Source: Petralouisia muris (GTDB taxonomy: Bacteria > Bacillota > Clostridia > Lachnospirales > Lachnospiraceae). Taken from it: 60,501 bases of DNA. Below, in pieces: positions 36,879 through 47,709 of this stretch. Position numbers and translations under genes: made by a program. How positions within the stretch are numbered: position 1 is the stretch's first letter; the number at the start of each line of letters is the position of its first letter. The notes below the pieces were generated by a model that did not search any database, had not been told where the DNA came from, and worked only from the letters and a program-made list of their open reading frames with translations. The stretch spans positions 1 through 60,501 of the forward strand of contig NZ_SRYA01000029.1 of NCBI RefSeq assembly GCF_004793545.1. The letters run 5' to 3'.

Positions 36879-37640
36879 ATGAATCCGGTAGTGGTAAGAA
36901 ATATAAAAATAGGGGAAGGAATTCCAAAAATCTGTGTGCCGATTGTAGGAGTGACCAAGGAAGATATCATCAAAGAAGCAAAGACCTTTGATGCAATTCC
37001 GGTGGATGTTGTGGAATGGCGCGTGGACTGGTTTGAACATGTATTTGAGATCGAAAAGGTGAAAGAGACACTGGCAGAGCTGCGTGAGGCATTGAACGAC
37101 ATTCCCATTCTCTTTACCTTCCGCACCTCCAAGGAAGGCGGCGAAAAAGCCATTGAGCCAGAAGCTTATGCAAAGCTGAATATTGCAGCGGCAGAGAGCG
37201 GTTATGTGGATCTGGTGGATGTGGAAGCATTTACAGGGGATGAAGTGGTAAAGGAAATTATTGAAGCAGTGCATCAGCATGGGGTAAAGGTGGTTGCCTC
37301 CAACCATGATTTTGACAAAACCCCGGAGAAAGATGATATTGTAGGAAGACTCTGCAAAATGCAGGAGTTTGGTGCGGATATTCCTAAGATTGCCGTGATG
37401 CCTCAGAGTAAGGCGGATGTCCTGACTTTGCTGGCAGCTACAGAAGAGATGAACAGAAAGCATGCAGACCGTCCGATTATTACCATGTCTATGGCGGGCA
37501 CAGGAGTCATCAGCCGGCTTTGCGGCGAAGTGTTTGGCTCAGCATTGACCTTTGGGGCGGCAAAGAAAGCTTCCGCGCCAGGGCAGATGGGAGTAGAAGA
37601 TCTGGCACAGGTACTTTCCCTGCTGCATAAGAGTCTGTAA
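36879..37640 (+). CDS. aroD: 3-dehydroquinate dehydratase, type I
   Basis: A 253-residue class I dehydroquinase that forms a Schiff base with 3-dehydroquinate and removes water to give 3-dehydroshikimate. The catalytic His is in VVASNHDFDKTP and the Schiff-base Lys in IAVMPQSKADVLTLL; DVVEWRVDWFE and ILFTFRTSKEGGE form the substrate site. The start follows AGGAGG. With the dehydrogenase it would link quinate, dehydroquinate, dehydroshikimate and shikimate. Confidence 0.94.
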   Translation: MNPVVVRNIKIGEGIPKICVPIVGVTKEDIIKEAKTFDAIPVDVVEWRVDWFEHVFEIEKVKETLAELREALNDIPILFTFRTSKEGGEKAIEPEAYAKLNIAAAESGYVDLVDVEAFTGDEVVKEIIEAVHQHGVKVVASNHDFDKTPEKDDIVGRLCKMQEFGADIPKIAVMPQSKADVLTLLAATEEMNRKHADRPIITMSMAGTGVISRLCGEVFGSALTFGAAKKASAPGQMGVEDLAQVLSLLHKSL

Positions 37641-37654
37641 TAAAATAGGTAATG

Positions 37655-37695
37655 AAAAAGGGCCTGACGATATGAATTCGCCAGGTCCTTTATTG
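37655..37695 (+). terminator. Hairpin after aroD
   Basis: An imperfect stem around AAAGGGCCTG and CAGGTCCTTT with T-rich sequence after it. It may end part of the transcripts before the TRAP genes, or stabilise them. Confidence 0.5.
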
Positions 37696-37709
37696 TAAGG
37701 AGGAAGCCT

Positions 37710-38249
37710 ATGAAGCAAGTACTCTCTTGGCTCAATGACAGTCTGGAAGAATTCCTGATGGTTATCAGCCTGATCCTGATGACGGTCATTATGGGGATAC
37801 AGGTGTTTTCCAGGTACGTGCTGGGTGCATCTCTTTCCTGGTCGGAAGAGCTTACAAGATATATTTTTGTGTGGGCGGGCTTTTTAAGCGTCAGCTACTG
37901 CACAAAGAAATGCATTTCTATCAAAATCGAACAGTTTGTTGCCATGTTTCCCAGACGGGGAAAAGCAGTTTTTAAGCTGGTAAACCATACCTTTGAATTG
38001 ATTTTCTTTTTCTATCTGATGCCTTTTGCCGTCAAATACCTGATGTCCGCAGTGGAGAGCGGACAGGTCAGCCCGGCCTGCCGGATTCCCATGTATTATG
38101 TTCAGGCGGCTCCGCTGGTCAGCTTTCTTCTGGTGGCGCTGCGAATTATGCAGCGGTGGTATATTGAACTGCAGGTGATCCGGACGGGGCAGGAGGAACC
38201 GGGAAAAAGGGCTGCAGAAGAGAAAACCGGGAAAAGGGAGGTGGATTGA
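37710..38249 (+). CDS. TRAP transporter small permease (DctQ)
   Basis: A 179-residue membrane protein with four helices, including FLMVISLILMTVIMGIQVFSRY and LSWSEELTRYIFVWAGF, the DctQ signature. It forms the membrane complex with DctM, whose gene overlaps or abuts its stop. Confidence 0.92.
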   Translation: MKQVLSWLNDSLEEFLMVISLILMTVIMGIQVFSRYVLGASLSWSEELTRYIFVWAGFLSVSYCTKKCISIKIEQFVAMFPRRGKAVFKLVNHTFELIFFFYLMPFAVKYLMSAVESGQVSPACRIPMYYVQAAPLVSFLLVALRIMQRWYIELQVIRTGQEEPGKRAAEEKTGKREVD

Positions 38250-38251
38250 AC

Positions 38252-39541
38252 ATGTCAGCACTGGTTGTTTTTATTATTTTTGTAATTTGTCTGGTAATTG
38301 CGATTCCGGTATCCATTTCCCTCGGAATTGTATCCGTACTCCCGGGAGCCTTTGATTCTTCCTTTACTGCTTCCGGACAGTTTGTGATACGTTCCATGTT
38401 AGGCGGCATTGACAGTTTTCCCCTGCTTGCAGTTCCCATGTTTGTGCTTTCCGGCATTGTGATGGCAAAAGGAGGGATTTCCAAAAAGCTGTTTGATGTG
38501 TTTGCCTTTTTTCTGGGCAGACGGACGGCAGGAGTTCCCTGTGCGGTGATTGTTACCTGTCTGTTTTACGGGGCAATTTCCGGGTCGGCGCCTGCCACAG
38601 TAGCTGCGGTAGGCAGCATGACAATTCCCATTCTGGCAAAGCTTGGATATGACAAATCGTTTTCTACTGCGGTGGTGGCGGTGTCCGGTGGGCTTGGAGT
38701 GATTATCCCGCCAAGCATTCCTTTTATTATGTATGGCATGGCTTCCGGAGCTTCCGTCAGCGATCTGTTTCTGTCTGGAATTATCCCAGGGCTTTTAATC
38801 AGCGCATTGCTGATGTTGTATGCAGTTTACTATTGCAGAAAGCATGGGGAGGATAAGGAAAAAATAAACGCAGTAGTAGGCGAACTCCATGAGAAAGGGC
38901 TTTTTGCCGTATTAAAAGACAGTTTTTTTGCGCTGCTTAGCCCGGTAATTATTTTGGGATGTATCTATTCAGGAATTGCTTCCCCCACGGAAGCAGCGGT
39001 GATTTCGGTATTTTATGCGCTGTTGGTCAGCCTGTTTATTTATAAGTCCATCCGTCTCAGGGATATCTGGGGGATTATGACGGAATCTGTCCGGACCTAT
39101 GCGCCCATTATGTTTATTCTGGCTACTTCCGTAGCTTTTTCCAGAGTTCTCACCTTGATGCAGGTGCCTCAGGCAGTCAGCGGATGGATTCTTGCACATT
39201 TCACCAATAAGATCGCCTTGCTTCTGGTGATTAATCTGTTCCTTCTGATTGTGGGAATGGTGATGGATACCACGCCGGCGATTTTGATTCTGACGCCTAT
39301 TCTGCTTCCGATTGTGGAAGCGGTGGGTATGCATTCGGTTCATTTCGGCATTATGATGGTGGTAAACCTGGCGATTGGGTTTGTTACGCCGCCTATCGGG
39401 GTGAATTTGTTTGTGGCAAGCTCACTGACGGATATTCCAGTAATGGAGATTGCAGGAAAGGCAATGCCTATGATTTTGTACTTTTTGGCTGCGCTGCTTC
39501 TTTTGACCTTTGTGCCGGCAATCAGCATGGCGTTTATTTAG
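38252..39541 (+). CDS. TRAP transporter large permease (DctM)
   Basis: A 429-residue polytopic permease. Family motifs are SGSAPATVAAVGSMTIP, VSGGLGVIIPPSIPFIMYG and SPTEAAVISVFYALLVS. The subunit moves organic acids with sodium after hand-over from the binding protein. I place the start at MSALVVFIIF, 10 bases after GGAGG; a TTG 6 bases earlier is possible. Confidence 0.94.
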   Translation: MSALVVFIIFVICLVIAIPVSISLGIVSVLPGAFDSSFTASGQFVIRSMLGGIDSFPLLAVPMFVLSGIVMAKGGISKKLFDVFAFFLGRRTAGVPCAVIVTCLFYGAISGSAPATVAAVGSMTIPILAKLGYDKSFSTAVVAVSGGLGVIIPPSIPFIMYGMASGASVSDLFLSGIIPGLLISALLMLYAVYYCRKHGEDKEKINAVVGELHEKGLFAVLKDSFFALLSPVIILGCIYSGIASPTEAAVISVFYALLVSLFIYKSIRLRDIWGIMTESVRTYAPIMFILATSVAFSRVLTLMQVPQAVSGWILAHFTNKIALLLVINLFLLIVGMVMDTTPAILILTPILLPIVEAVGMHSVHFGIMMVVNLAIGFVTPPIGVNLFVASSLTDIPVMEIAGKAMPMILYFLAALLLLTFVPAISMAFI

Positions 39542-39552
39542 GAGGTGCCTGT

Positions 39553-40641
39553 ATGAAGAGAAAATATCTATGCCGCAGTCCTCTGAGGGCGGCTTTTGCG
39601 AACAGTGACAAAGCAAAAGCTTCAGGAATTCAAAAATGGCGGAGACTGCATTTTGCGCTTTTTCCCTTAGCTTTGGCGTTCCTTTTCGGCGTCTCGGGCT
39701 GCGGCAAGGCAGATGCGGGGGAAGAGGAAGTGCAAAGATATGCCTGGCCACTTGGGACGGCAAGCCCGGAGGATACGGTCACCCAGATTTATGCGGAGAA
39801 ATTCGCCGAAGAAGTAGGCAGGTTAAGCGGCGGGAAAATGAAGATTCAGGTATATCCCAACAGCACCCTGGGCGGTGACAGAGAGCTTCTGGAAACCTGC
39901 CGGGACGGAGATATCCCCTTCGTGATCCAGAACACGGCTCCCCAGGTGTCCTTTATGGAGGATTTGGCGGTTTTTGATATGCCTTGTTTGTTTGACACTA
40001 TTGAGGAAGTCAGAGAGAAAGTGGATGATGAGAAATTTTACGGGCTGGTGGAGCAGGTGTACCAGGACAGCGGATACCGGCTGCTGGGATATGCAGACCA
40101 GGGCTTCCGGGTTATGTCCACAAACCAGAATATTACTGACTTTGGGGATTATAAAGGGCAGAAAATCAGAACCATGGAAAATTCCTACCATATGGATTTC
40201 TGGAAGGCATTGTCTGCAGCTCCCACCCCTATGACCTTTAGCGAGGTGTATATCGGGCTTCAGCAGGGAACCATAGACGCCCAGGAAAATCCCTATGAGG
40301 TGATTGTATCTAACCGGCTGTATGAGCAGCAGGATTACGTGGTGGAGACCAATCATCTGCCCCATTTGATATCTCTGATTGTCAGCGACAGCTTTTTTCA
40401 AGAGCTGTCTTTGGAAAAACAGGAAATTCTGAGAAAAGCGGCGGCATATGCAGGCGAAGAGGCAAGAAAAGCGTCGGATGAGCGCATTGCAGACAAAAAG
40501 AGGGAGATAGAAGCCAGCGGTACAGAGATTGTTGTACTGGAGGAAGAATTGAGAAAGAAAATGAAGGAAGCTTCGGAAAGTGTCTATCAGGAAATTGAAA
40601 AGGTCGTGGACAAGGAAATTGTAAAAGCATATACGGAATGA
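39553..40641 (+). CDS. TRAP transporter solute-binding lipoprotein (DctP)
   Basis: A 362-residue binding protein with a late lipobox (LALAFLFGVSGC) preceded by an unusually long N-terminal region of about 30 charged residues. The mature part has the DctP pattern: KFAEEVGRLSGGKMKIQVYPNSTLGGDRELLE, RVMSTNQNITDFGDYKGQKIRTMEN and GTIDAQENPYEVI. The conserved Arg in KIRTMEN binds the carboxylate of the substrate. Gene context suggests quinate, shikimate or another plant acid. Last gene of the TRAP set. Confidence 0.92.
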   Translation: MKRKYLCRSPLRAAFANSDKAKASGIQKWRRLHFALFPLALAFLFGVSGCGKADAGEEEVQRYAWPLGTASPEDTVTQIYAEKFAEEVGRLSGGKMKIQVYPNSTLGGDRELLETCRDGDIPFVIQNTAPQVSFMEDLAVFDMPCLFDTIEEVREKVDDEKFYGLVEQVYQDSGYRLLGYADQGFRVMSTNQNITDFGDYKGQKIRTMENSYHMDFWKALSAAPTPMTFSEVYIGLQQGTIDAQENPYEVIVSNRLYEQQDYVVETNHLPHLISLIVSDSFFQELSLEKQEILRKAAAYAGEEARKASDERIADKKREIEASGTEIVVLEEELRKKMKEASESVYQEIEKVVDKEIVKAYTE

Positions 40642-40697
40642 AAAATTTTTCGGCGTCTGGACAGGGAAGATGCGATATAGGAAGCGAAAATGTATAT

Positions 40698-40735
40698 AAA
40701 TTGCACCTGAAACATGTATTTCAGGTGCAATTTGC
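40698..40735 (+). terminator. Terminator of the TRAP operon
   Basis: A perfect 15-bp inverted repeat AAATTGCACCTGAAA/TTTCAGGTGCAATTT over a 6-base loop. Confidence 0.8.
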
Positions 40736-40763
40736 ACAAAATTTCAAAAACATCAAAATTCTT

Positions 40764-40792
40764 TTGATTTTTCAAAAAAAGTATGGTACAAT
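40764..40792 (+). promoter_or_regulatory. Promoter of tRNA-Arg
   Basis: TTGATT at 40764-40769 and TACAAT at 40787-40792 are 17 bases apart, 28 bases before the tRNA. Confidence 0.65.
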
Positions 40793-40820
40793 ATTTGCGT
40801 TGTAAAAAATAGTAGAAAAA

Positions 40821-40892
40821 GCACCCATAGTTTAACGGATAAAATACCAGATTCCGGTTCTGGGGCTGGGGGTTCGATTCCCTCTGGGTGCA
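40821..40892 (+). tRNA. tRNA-Arg (anticodon CCG)
   Basis: A 72-base cloverleaf: acceptor GCACCCA pairs with TGGGTGC, discriminator A, anticodon stem CCAGA/TCTGG with loop TTCCGGT giving CCG, and a T arm with GGTTCGATTCC. It reads the codon CGG. CCA is not encoded. No integrated element is seen at its 3' end. Confidence 0.93.
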
Positions 40893-41011
40893 TTTTAGAA
40901 TTACTGCAGATGCTAACAGCGTTTTCGGTAATTGGTGAAACTTATTAACTACTGTATTCCGACAGGACAAGCCGGGTGCGGCTATCATCATAGATTAAGT
41001 AAGGAGCAAAT

Positions 41012-42175
41012 ATGAGATTTACAGATAGAAAGAATGATAACTTTGAGTCAGTATCCGAATATAGGATTATTATAGATAAAATTACGGATTTTTTGAAGAA
41101 AAATGTGAGATATGTATCCAGAACTGCAATGGTTTTTGCGTTGGCGTCTGTTCTTATGCTGACAGGATGCAATGAGAAGAGTGAAAGCAATGAACCTGCA
41201 GAATCTCAGACGGAGACCGAGCAACCGATATCTGCAGACAATGCAGAGCAGCCCCAGGCAGAGAAGGATGAATATGAAGTGGATGCCCATCCGGAAGTGA
41301 AGGAGTTGGTGTCTACATATTATAACTCCTATGCGGCAGGTGACATTGATAAGCTGGTTTCTATCACCCAGTTTCTTTCTGATATGGAGAAAAGCTATAT
41401 TCAAATGATGAATGAGCATGTGGAAAGCTACAGTGATGTGACGTGCTACACGAAGGAAGGGCTGGAAGATGGCTCCTATTTGGTGTCAGCTACCTTTAAC
41501 ATGCATTTCAGCGGCATGGAAGGCGGACTTCCAGGTATGGATTTCTTCTATCTCAGGACAAGTGAGGACGGTAAGGTGTATATTGATAACCGTTACAGTT
41601 CTTTTAACCGTTTGCTTCAGGAGCAGGAGACGGAAGCAGAAGTTGACAGCTTGATTGCAGAATTTGAAGGCGGAGAAGATGTACAGAAGCTTCGTGAGGA
41701 ATATCAGAATAAATATGAACAGGCGGTAGTGGCAGATGAGAATCTGAAGAATATGGCGGACACCGTATCAGAGGCGATTCGTCAGTGGAGAGCATCTTAT
41801 AGCCCTGATGCACCTCAGGAAGGGGAACAGCCGACGGAGAATGCAGAAGCCCCGGCAGAGAATACAGAGGCGCAGCCGGAGGAACCTGCTGAGAATCAGG
41901 AACAGGCCTCCCAGGAGCCGGCAGAGAATACAGAAGAAGAGGCGCCTCAGGAGGATAGCACGCCGGAGATTAATTATGTGCCGGAAGGCAAAGTGCTTAC
42001 CGCAAACAGCAGCTATAATGTGCGTAAGTCTATGAGCGAGACGGCAGAATTAGTGGGAACCACAGCAGAAGGCGACAGTATTACGGTAGTCTTAAGTTAC
42101 GCAGAAGGTTGGACGAAGGTAGAATGGAACGGTCTGACCGGATACATTCGTACGGATTTGCTGTTGAATAATTAA
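41012..42175 (+). CDS. Lipoprotein with C-terminal SH3 domain
   Basis: A 387-residue exported protein. A charged N-terminus of about 40 residues is followed by a membrane/lipobox segment (AMVFALASVLMLTGC). After a short linker, residues 85-250 look like a helical/NTF2-like domain. A 60-residue Pro/Glu/Ala/Asn-rich spacer with repeated PAENTE and PEEPAEN units leads to a bacterial SH3 domain (YNVRKSMSETAELVGTTAEGD to the end). SH3 domains of this kind usually hold cell wall peptides. The long N-terminus before the lipobox is unusual. Confidence 0.75.
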   Translation: MRFTDRKNDNFESVSEYRIIIDKITDFLKKNVRYVSRTAMVFALASVLMLTGCNEKSESNEPAESQTETEQPISADNAEQPQAEKDEYEVDAHPEVKELVSTYYNSYAAGDIDKLVSITQFLSDMEKSYIQMMNEHVESYSDVTCYTKEGLEDGSYLVSATFNMHFSGMEGGLPGMDFFYLRTSEDGKVYIDNRYSSFNRLLQEQETEAEVDSLIAEFEGGEDVQKLREEYQNKYEQAVVADENLKNMADTVSEAIRQWRASYSPDAPQEGEQPTENAEAPAENTEAQPEEPAENQEQASQEPAENTEEEAPQEDSTPEINYVPEGKVLTANSSYNVRKSMSETAELVGTTAEGDSITVVLSYAEGWTKVEWNGLTGYIRTDLLLNN

Positions 42176-42314
42176 ATTTCAGTCTGTACAGCCTGCAGTT
42201 TTGCAGGCTGCAGCATTCATACTGTGGAAGTTCTGGCTTTCACAATATATGACAGGACAAAGAGGTTTGAAGAAGGAGAATTGCCTGGATGGGCAGTTCT
42301 CTTTTTAGCAACGA

Positions 42315-42381
42315 GGAAAAACCGGCTGGCACGGTTTGAAATTTCAGCAATGGAAAAACTGCCAGGTACGGTTTGAAATTT
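42315..42381 (+). repeat. Pair of 30-base direct repeats
   Basis: 42315-42344 and 42352-42381 share the core ACGGTTTGAAATTT and a GGAAAAAC start, with about five mismatches between. They lie in the 288-base gap between two genes that also holds a hairpin at 42189-42210 (CAGCCTGCA stem, no T run). No function can be assigned. Confidence 0.5.
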
Positions 42382-42463
42382 TAATAAAAAGAATTGAAAA
42401 TAAAACTGGTATAAAATACGCAAAATGTTTCACCCTAATAGGAAACACAATCAGGAGGAAGCA

Positions 42464-42895
42464 ATGCGTAATTATCAGGAAATTAATGTATTAAAAGAAA
42501 CGAGAAGAAATGCGGCTATGGCGGTGAAGGCCATTGATGCACTGATGGGAAAGGTGTATAACCAGGAATTTGCTTATGAGCTGACAGCCCAGAGAAACCG
42601 GTTTAAGAATTTTGAGCGGAAGGCGGACGCCGGGCTGTGGGAGCATGGAGTTTTACCCCGGGAATCCGGCCTTGGTAAAGCCATGCTTTGGGGTGCAATC
42701 CAAGCCAATACCATGCTGAATATCAGTACGCCCCATGTGGCAGATATGATGATTCAGGGAAATACCAGAGGCATTACGGAGCTTTTGAAAGCAAAGCACA
42801 ACAATAAAAATACCGGAAGTTTTGCCAATGAGCTGGCGGAAGAACTGATGGATTTTCAAGAAGAAAATATTGAGAGATTAAAAAGATTTTTATAA
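42464..42895 (+). CDS. Hypothetical helical protein (143 aa)
   Basis: A soluble, mostly helical protein starting MRNYQEINVLKETRRN behind AGGAGGAAG. It has a conserved-looking centre (ERKADAGLWEHGVLP and ISTPHVADMMIQGNTRGI) and an acidic C-terminal helix (ANELAEELMDFQEENIERLK). I do not recognise the family. Good coding structure and ribosome binding site make it real; a further upstream start at 42425 is less likely. Confidence 0.75.
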   Translation: MRNYQEINVLKETRRNAAMAVKAIDALMGKVYNQEFAYELTAQRNRFKNFERKADAGLWEHGVLPRESGLGKAMLWGAIQANTMLNISTPHVADMMIQGNTRGITELLKAKHNNKNTGSFANELAEELMDFQEENIERLKRFL

Positions 42896-42939
42896 AGAAA
42901 AAGAAGAGTTTTTAAAGTATTGTAAAGGTGTGATTTGCA

Positions 42940-43650
42940 ATGTCAGAATCAGTCAGAATCAACAAATATCTCAGTGAGGCGGGAATCTGTTCCCGGAGAG
43001 AAGCAGATCGGCAGATTGAACGCGGAACGGTTACCATCAACGGCAAGGCGGCAGTGATGGGAGATAAAGTCGGCCCTGGAGATATTGTAATGTACGGGAA
43101 GAAAAAGGTCTCTATGGAGGAGGAAGCGGTAATTCTTGCAGTGAATAAGCCTGCCGGAATTGTATGCACTTCCGAAAAGAGGGAAAAGGATAATATTGTA
43201 GATTATGTGAATTATCCCAAACGGGTATATCCCATTGGAAGGCTGGATAAGAATTCCCATGGGCTGATTCTGATGACAAATCAAGGGGAAATTGCCAATG
43301 AAATTATGCGCAGCCGGAATTTTCACGAGAAGGAATATATTGTAAAAGTGAACCGGGATGTGACAGAGGAATTTCTTCAGAAGATGTCTCAGGGAGTGTA
43401 TCTGGAAGAGTTAAAGACGGTAACCAGGTCTTGTATAACGGAAAAGGTGGGAAGGCGAGCCTTTCGTATTATTTTAACTCAGGGGCTGAACCGTCAGATA
43501 CGCAGGATGTGTGAAGCTTTTCATTATCGGGTCATAGATTTGAAACGGATAAGGATTCTGAATATTCGTCTGGGAGATTTGAAAGAGGGTACATACCGGA
43601 AAATTACCGGTCAGGAGTGGGAAGAATTGCAGGAACAGTTGAAAGGATAA
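42940..43650 (+). CDS. 23S rRNA pseudouridine synthase, RluF/RsuA family
   Basis: A 236-residue enzyme with an N-terminal S4 RNA-binding domain (RINKYLSEAGICSRREADRQIERG) and the RsuA/RluB/E/F catalytic domain. The catalytic Asp is in IGRLDKNSHGLILMTNQGE; LTQGLNRQIRRMCEAFHYRV follows. RluF-like proteins modify U2604 of 23S rRNA; the exact target is not proven by sequence. Followed by ligA after 6 bases. Confidence 0.92.
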   Translation: MSESVRINKYLSEAGICSRREADRQIERGTVTINGKAAVMGDKVGPGDIVMYGKKKVSMEEEAVILAVNKPAGIVCTSEKREKDNIVDYVNYPKRVYPIGRLDKNSHGLILMTNQGEIANEIMRSRNFHEKEYIVKVNRDVTEEFLQKMSQGVYLEELKTVTRSCITEKVGRRAFRIILTQGLNRQIRRMCEAFHYRVIDLKRIRILNIRLGDLKEGTYRKITGQEWEELQEQLKG

Positions 43651-45663
<2,013 letters not shown>

Positions 45664-45770
45664 AGAAGTGTTTCCGGGAATGCGATGCATATCTTTGAAC
45701 AATATTTTCAGGCGCGCCGACAGCGAGGTTTCAGAAAATATAGAGTTTAACAGAGAAAGAAGGTTAGGTT

Positions 45771-46730
45771 ATGCCCATCAAAGTGCAGAGTGATTTGCCG
45801 GCAAAGGAAACATTAGAGCGTGAAAATGTGTTTACCATGGATGAAAACAGAGCGGTTCATCAGGATATCCGTCCCATCGAAGTGGGAATTTTGAACCTGA
45901 TGCCCTTAAAAGAGGATACAGAGCTGCAGATCCTCAGAGAGCTTTCCAATACGCCCCTGCAGGTGGATGTCACCTTTGTGGTGACAGGCAGCCATGAGTC
46001 CCGCAATACTTCCAGCAGCCATTTAAATAAATTTTACCATACGTTTCAGGAAATTAAAGAACGTAAATTTGACGGGTTTATCATTACCGGAGCGCCGGTG
46101 GAGAAAATAGAATACGAGGAAGTAGATTACTGGAAAGAATTTGAAGAAATCTGTGAGTGGACGAAAAGTAATGTGACTTCTACCATGCATTTGTGCTGGG
46201 GAGCCCAGGCGGGCTTGTATTATCACTATGGAATCCCAAAGGAAATGCTGGATCACAAAATGTTCGGCTTGTTTCAGCATAAAGTCAGAAACCGGAAGAT
46301 TCCCCTGGTGAGAGGGTTTGACGATTATTTTTTAGCGCCTCATTCCAGGCACACACAGGTAAGAGTGGAGGAAATAGAAAAAGTGCCGGAACTTACGATA
46401 CTGGCAGAATCAGAGGAGGCCGGGGCTTATCTGATTATGGATACCACCGGCAAGAAGATTTTTGTTATGGGCCATCCGGAGTATGACAGGATTACCCTCC
46501 ATACAGAATACATACGGGATAAAGAGAAAGGGCTGGATATTCAGGTTCCCAGGAATTACTATCAGGATGATGACTGTACCATCCGCCCGAACCTCCAGTG
46601 GCGGGCCCATGCCAATACGCTGTATACAAACTGGCTCAACTACTATGTTTATCAGGCTACGCCTTATGAGTATACTTCGGTGCCGGGGTCTGCAGTCAGG
46701 CAGGCCATGCGGGAGGGAAGTTCCCGTTGA
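45771..46730 (+). CDS. metA: Homoserine O-acyltransferase (MetA)
   Basis: Activates homoserine for methionine synthesis with acetyl- or succinyl-CoA. The 319-residue protein is the MetA (not MetX) type: NLMPLKEDTELQILRELSNTPLQVD near the start, catalytic Cys in MHLCWGAQAG near residue 142 and the His/Glu pair in FVMGHPEYDRITL. Many Firmicute MetA proteins use acetyl-CoA, but the acyl donor is not decided here. No riboswitch was recognised in the 107-base leader. Confidence 0.94.
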   Translation: MPIKVQSDLPAKETLERENVFTMDENRAVHQDIRPIEVGILNLMPLKEDTELQILRELSNTPLQVDVTFVVTGSHESRNTSSSHLNKFYHTFQEIKERKFDGFIITGAPVEKIEYEEVDYWKEFEEICEWTKSNVTSTMHLCWGAQAGLYYHYGIPKEMLDHKMFGLFQHKVRNRKIPLVRGFDDYFLAPHSRHTQVRVEEIEKVPELTILAESEEAGAYLIMDTTGKKIFVMGHPEYDRITLHTEYIRDKEKGLDIQVPRNYYQDDDCTIRPNLQWRAHANTLYTNWLNYYVYQATPYEYTSVPGSAVRQAMREGSSR

Positions 46731-46765
46731 GATTTAAATAATTGGATAAAACCGGAAGAATCGCT

Positions 46766-46793
46766 TTGCAAATGCCGGCAATTCTGCTATAAT
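46766..46793 (+). promoter_or_regulatory. Promoter of the Asp23 gene
   Basis: TTGCAA at 46766-46771 and a consensus TATAAT at 46788-46793, 16 bases apart, end 30 bases before the start codon. Confidence 0.65.
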
Positions 46794-46823
46794 AAAAAAC
46801 GAATAAGTTTTAGGAGGCGTAAA

Positions 46824-47201
46824 ATGGCTGAAGACAGAAAAGCATATATGATAAAAGATGACAATTTGGGTGAGGTGCGTATTGCAGATGAGGTAATTGC
46901 GATTATCGCAGGACTGGCGGCTACCGAAGCAGAAGGCGTCAGTTCTATGGCAGGGAATATTACCAATGAGCTGGTAAGCAAGCTTGGCATGAAAAATCTG
47001 TCCAAGGGAATCAAGATAGAGATTAAGGAGAACGTAGTCAGAGTGGATGTAGCATTGAACATCCGTTTTGGATATGCGATTCCCGAAGTGTCTACCAAGG
47101 TGCAGGAGAGAGTGAAATCTGCCATTGAGAACATGACCGGACTGGAAGTAAGCAGTGTCAACGTGCGCATTGCAAGTGTGGAGATGGAGAAGCAGAAATA
47201 A
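46824..47201 (+). CDS. Asp23/Gls24 family envelope stress protein
   Basis: A 125-residue protein with the family core IAGLAATEAEGVSSMAG and NVRVDVALNIRFGYAIPEVSTKVQERVKSAIENMTGL. Asp23/YloU-type proteins line the membrane or act with fatty acid kinase partners. The gene just before nusB is normal in Clostridia. Confidence 0.9.
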   Translation: MAEDRKAYMIKDDNLGEVRIADEVIAIIAGLAATEAEGVSSMAGNITNELVSKLGMKNLSKGIKIEIKENVVRVDVALNIRFGYAIPEVSTKVQERVKSAIENMTGLEVSSVNVRIASVEMEKQK

Positions 47202-47260
47202 AATCAGGTGCGGCAGGTTTTTTCCTGTATGAAAATGAGGAATTATATGGAAAGATCATA

Positions 47261-47286
47261 AGGCTGTCATTTGACAGCCTTTTTGT
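47261..47286 (+). terminator. Terminator of the Asp23 gene
   Basis: A perfect 9-bp stem AGGCTGTCA/TGACAGCCT with a 2-base apex gap and TTTT after it. Confidence 0.8.
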
Positions 47287-47313
47287 GAGTATAACCATTT
47301 TGAAAGGAAGCAT

Positions 47314-47709
47314 ATGAGCCGAAGAGAAATAAGAGAACAGATATTTAAGCTGCTGTTTCGGGCGGAATTTTACGAAGAAGCGGAGCTGCCGGAGCAGCTG
47401 CAGTTGTTTTTTGAGGAACTGGATAAGAAAGAAGAGAAAGATACTGCATATATACAGGAAAAGTTTGAGCAGATCTTATCACATATGTCAGAGATTGACA
47501 AAATGGTGAATGAGATAGCCCAGGGATGGAAGACTACCCGGATGGGAAAGGTAGATCTGACCCTGATTCGGCTGGCTGTTTATGAAATGAAATTTGAGGA
47601 AGAGGTTCCCACAGGAGTGGCAATCAATGAAGCCGTAGAGCTTGCCAAAAGCTATGGCACCGATGATTCCGCTTCCTTTGTAAACGGGATTCTGGCAAAA
47701 CTGGCATGA
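47314..47709 (+). CDS. nusB: Transcription antitermination protein NusB
   Basis: A 131-residue all-helical protein that binds boxA RNA with S10. Signatures are SRREIREQIFKLLFRAEF at the start and TLIRLAVYEMKFEEEVPTGVAINEAVELAKSYG near the end. The stop overlaps the xseA start by four bases, so the two are coupled. Confidence 0.95.
   Translation: MSRREIREQIFKLLFRAEFYEEAELPEQLQLFFEELDKKEEKDTAYIQEKFEQILSHMSEIDKMVNEIAQGWKTTRMGKVDLTLIRLAVYEMKFEEEVPTGVAINEAVELAKSYGTDDSASFVNGILAKLA

Noticed and set aside
39823-40737. A 304-codon minus-strand frame
   Set aside because: Antisense to the TRAP binding protein, which has a clear lipobox and DctP motifs; composition (many His, Phe, Cys) is that of a shadow.
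40821-40892. tRNA-Arg as an integration site
   Set aside because: No repeat of the tRNA 3' end was found within the window and the flanking genes show no mobile functions.
45664-45770. SAM or T-box riboswitch before metA
   Set aside because: The 107-base leader has no recognisable conserved core or terminator; only a weak ATATTTTC/GAAAATAT repeat.
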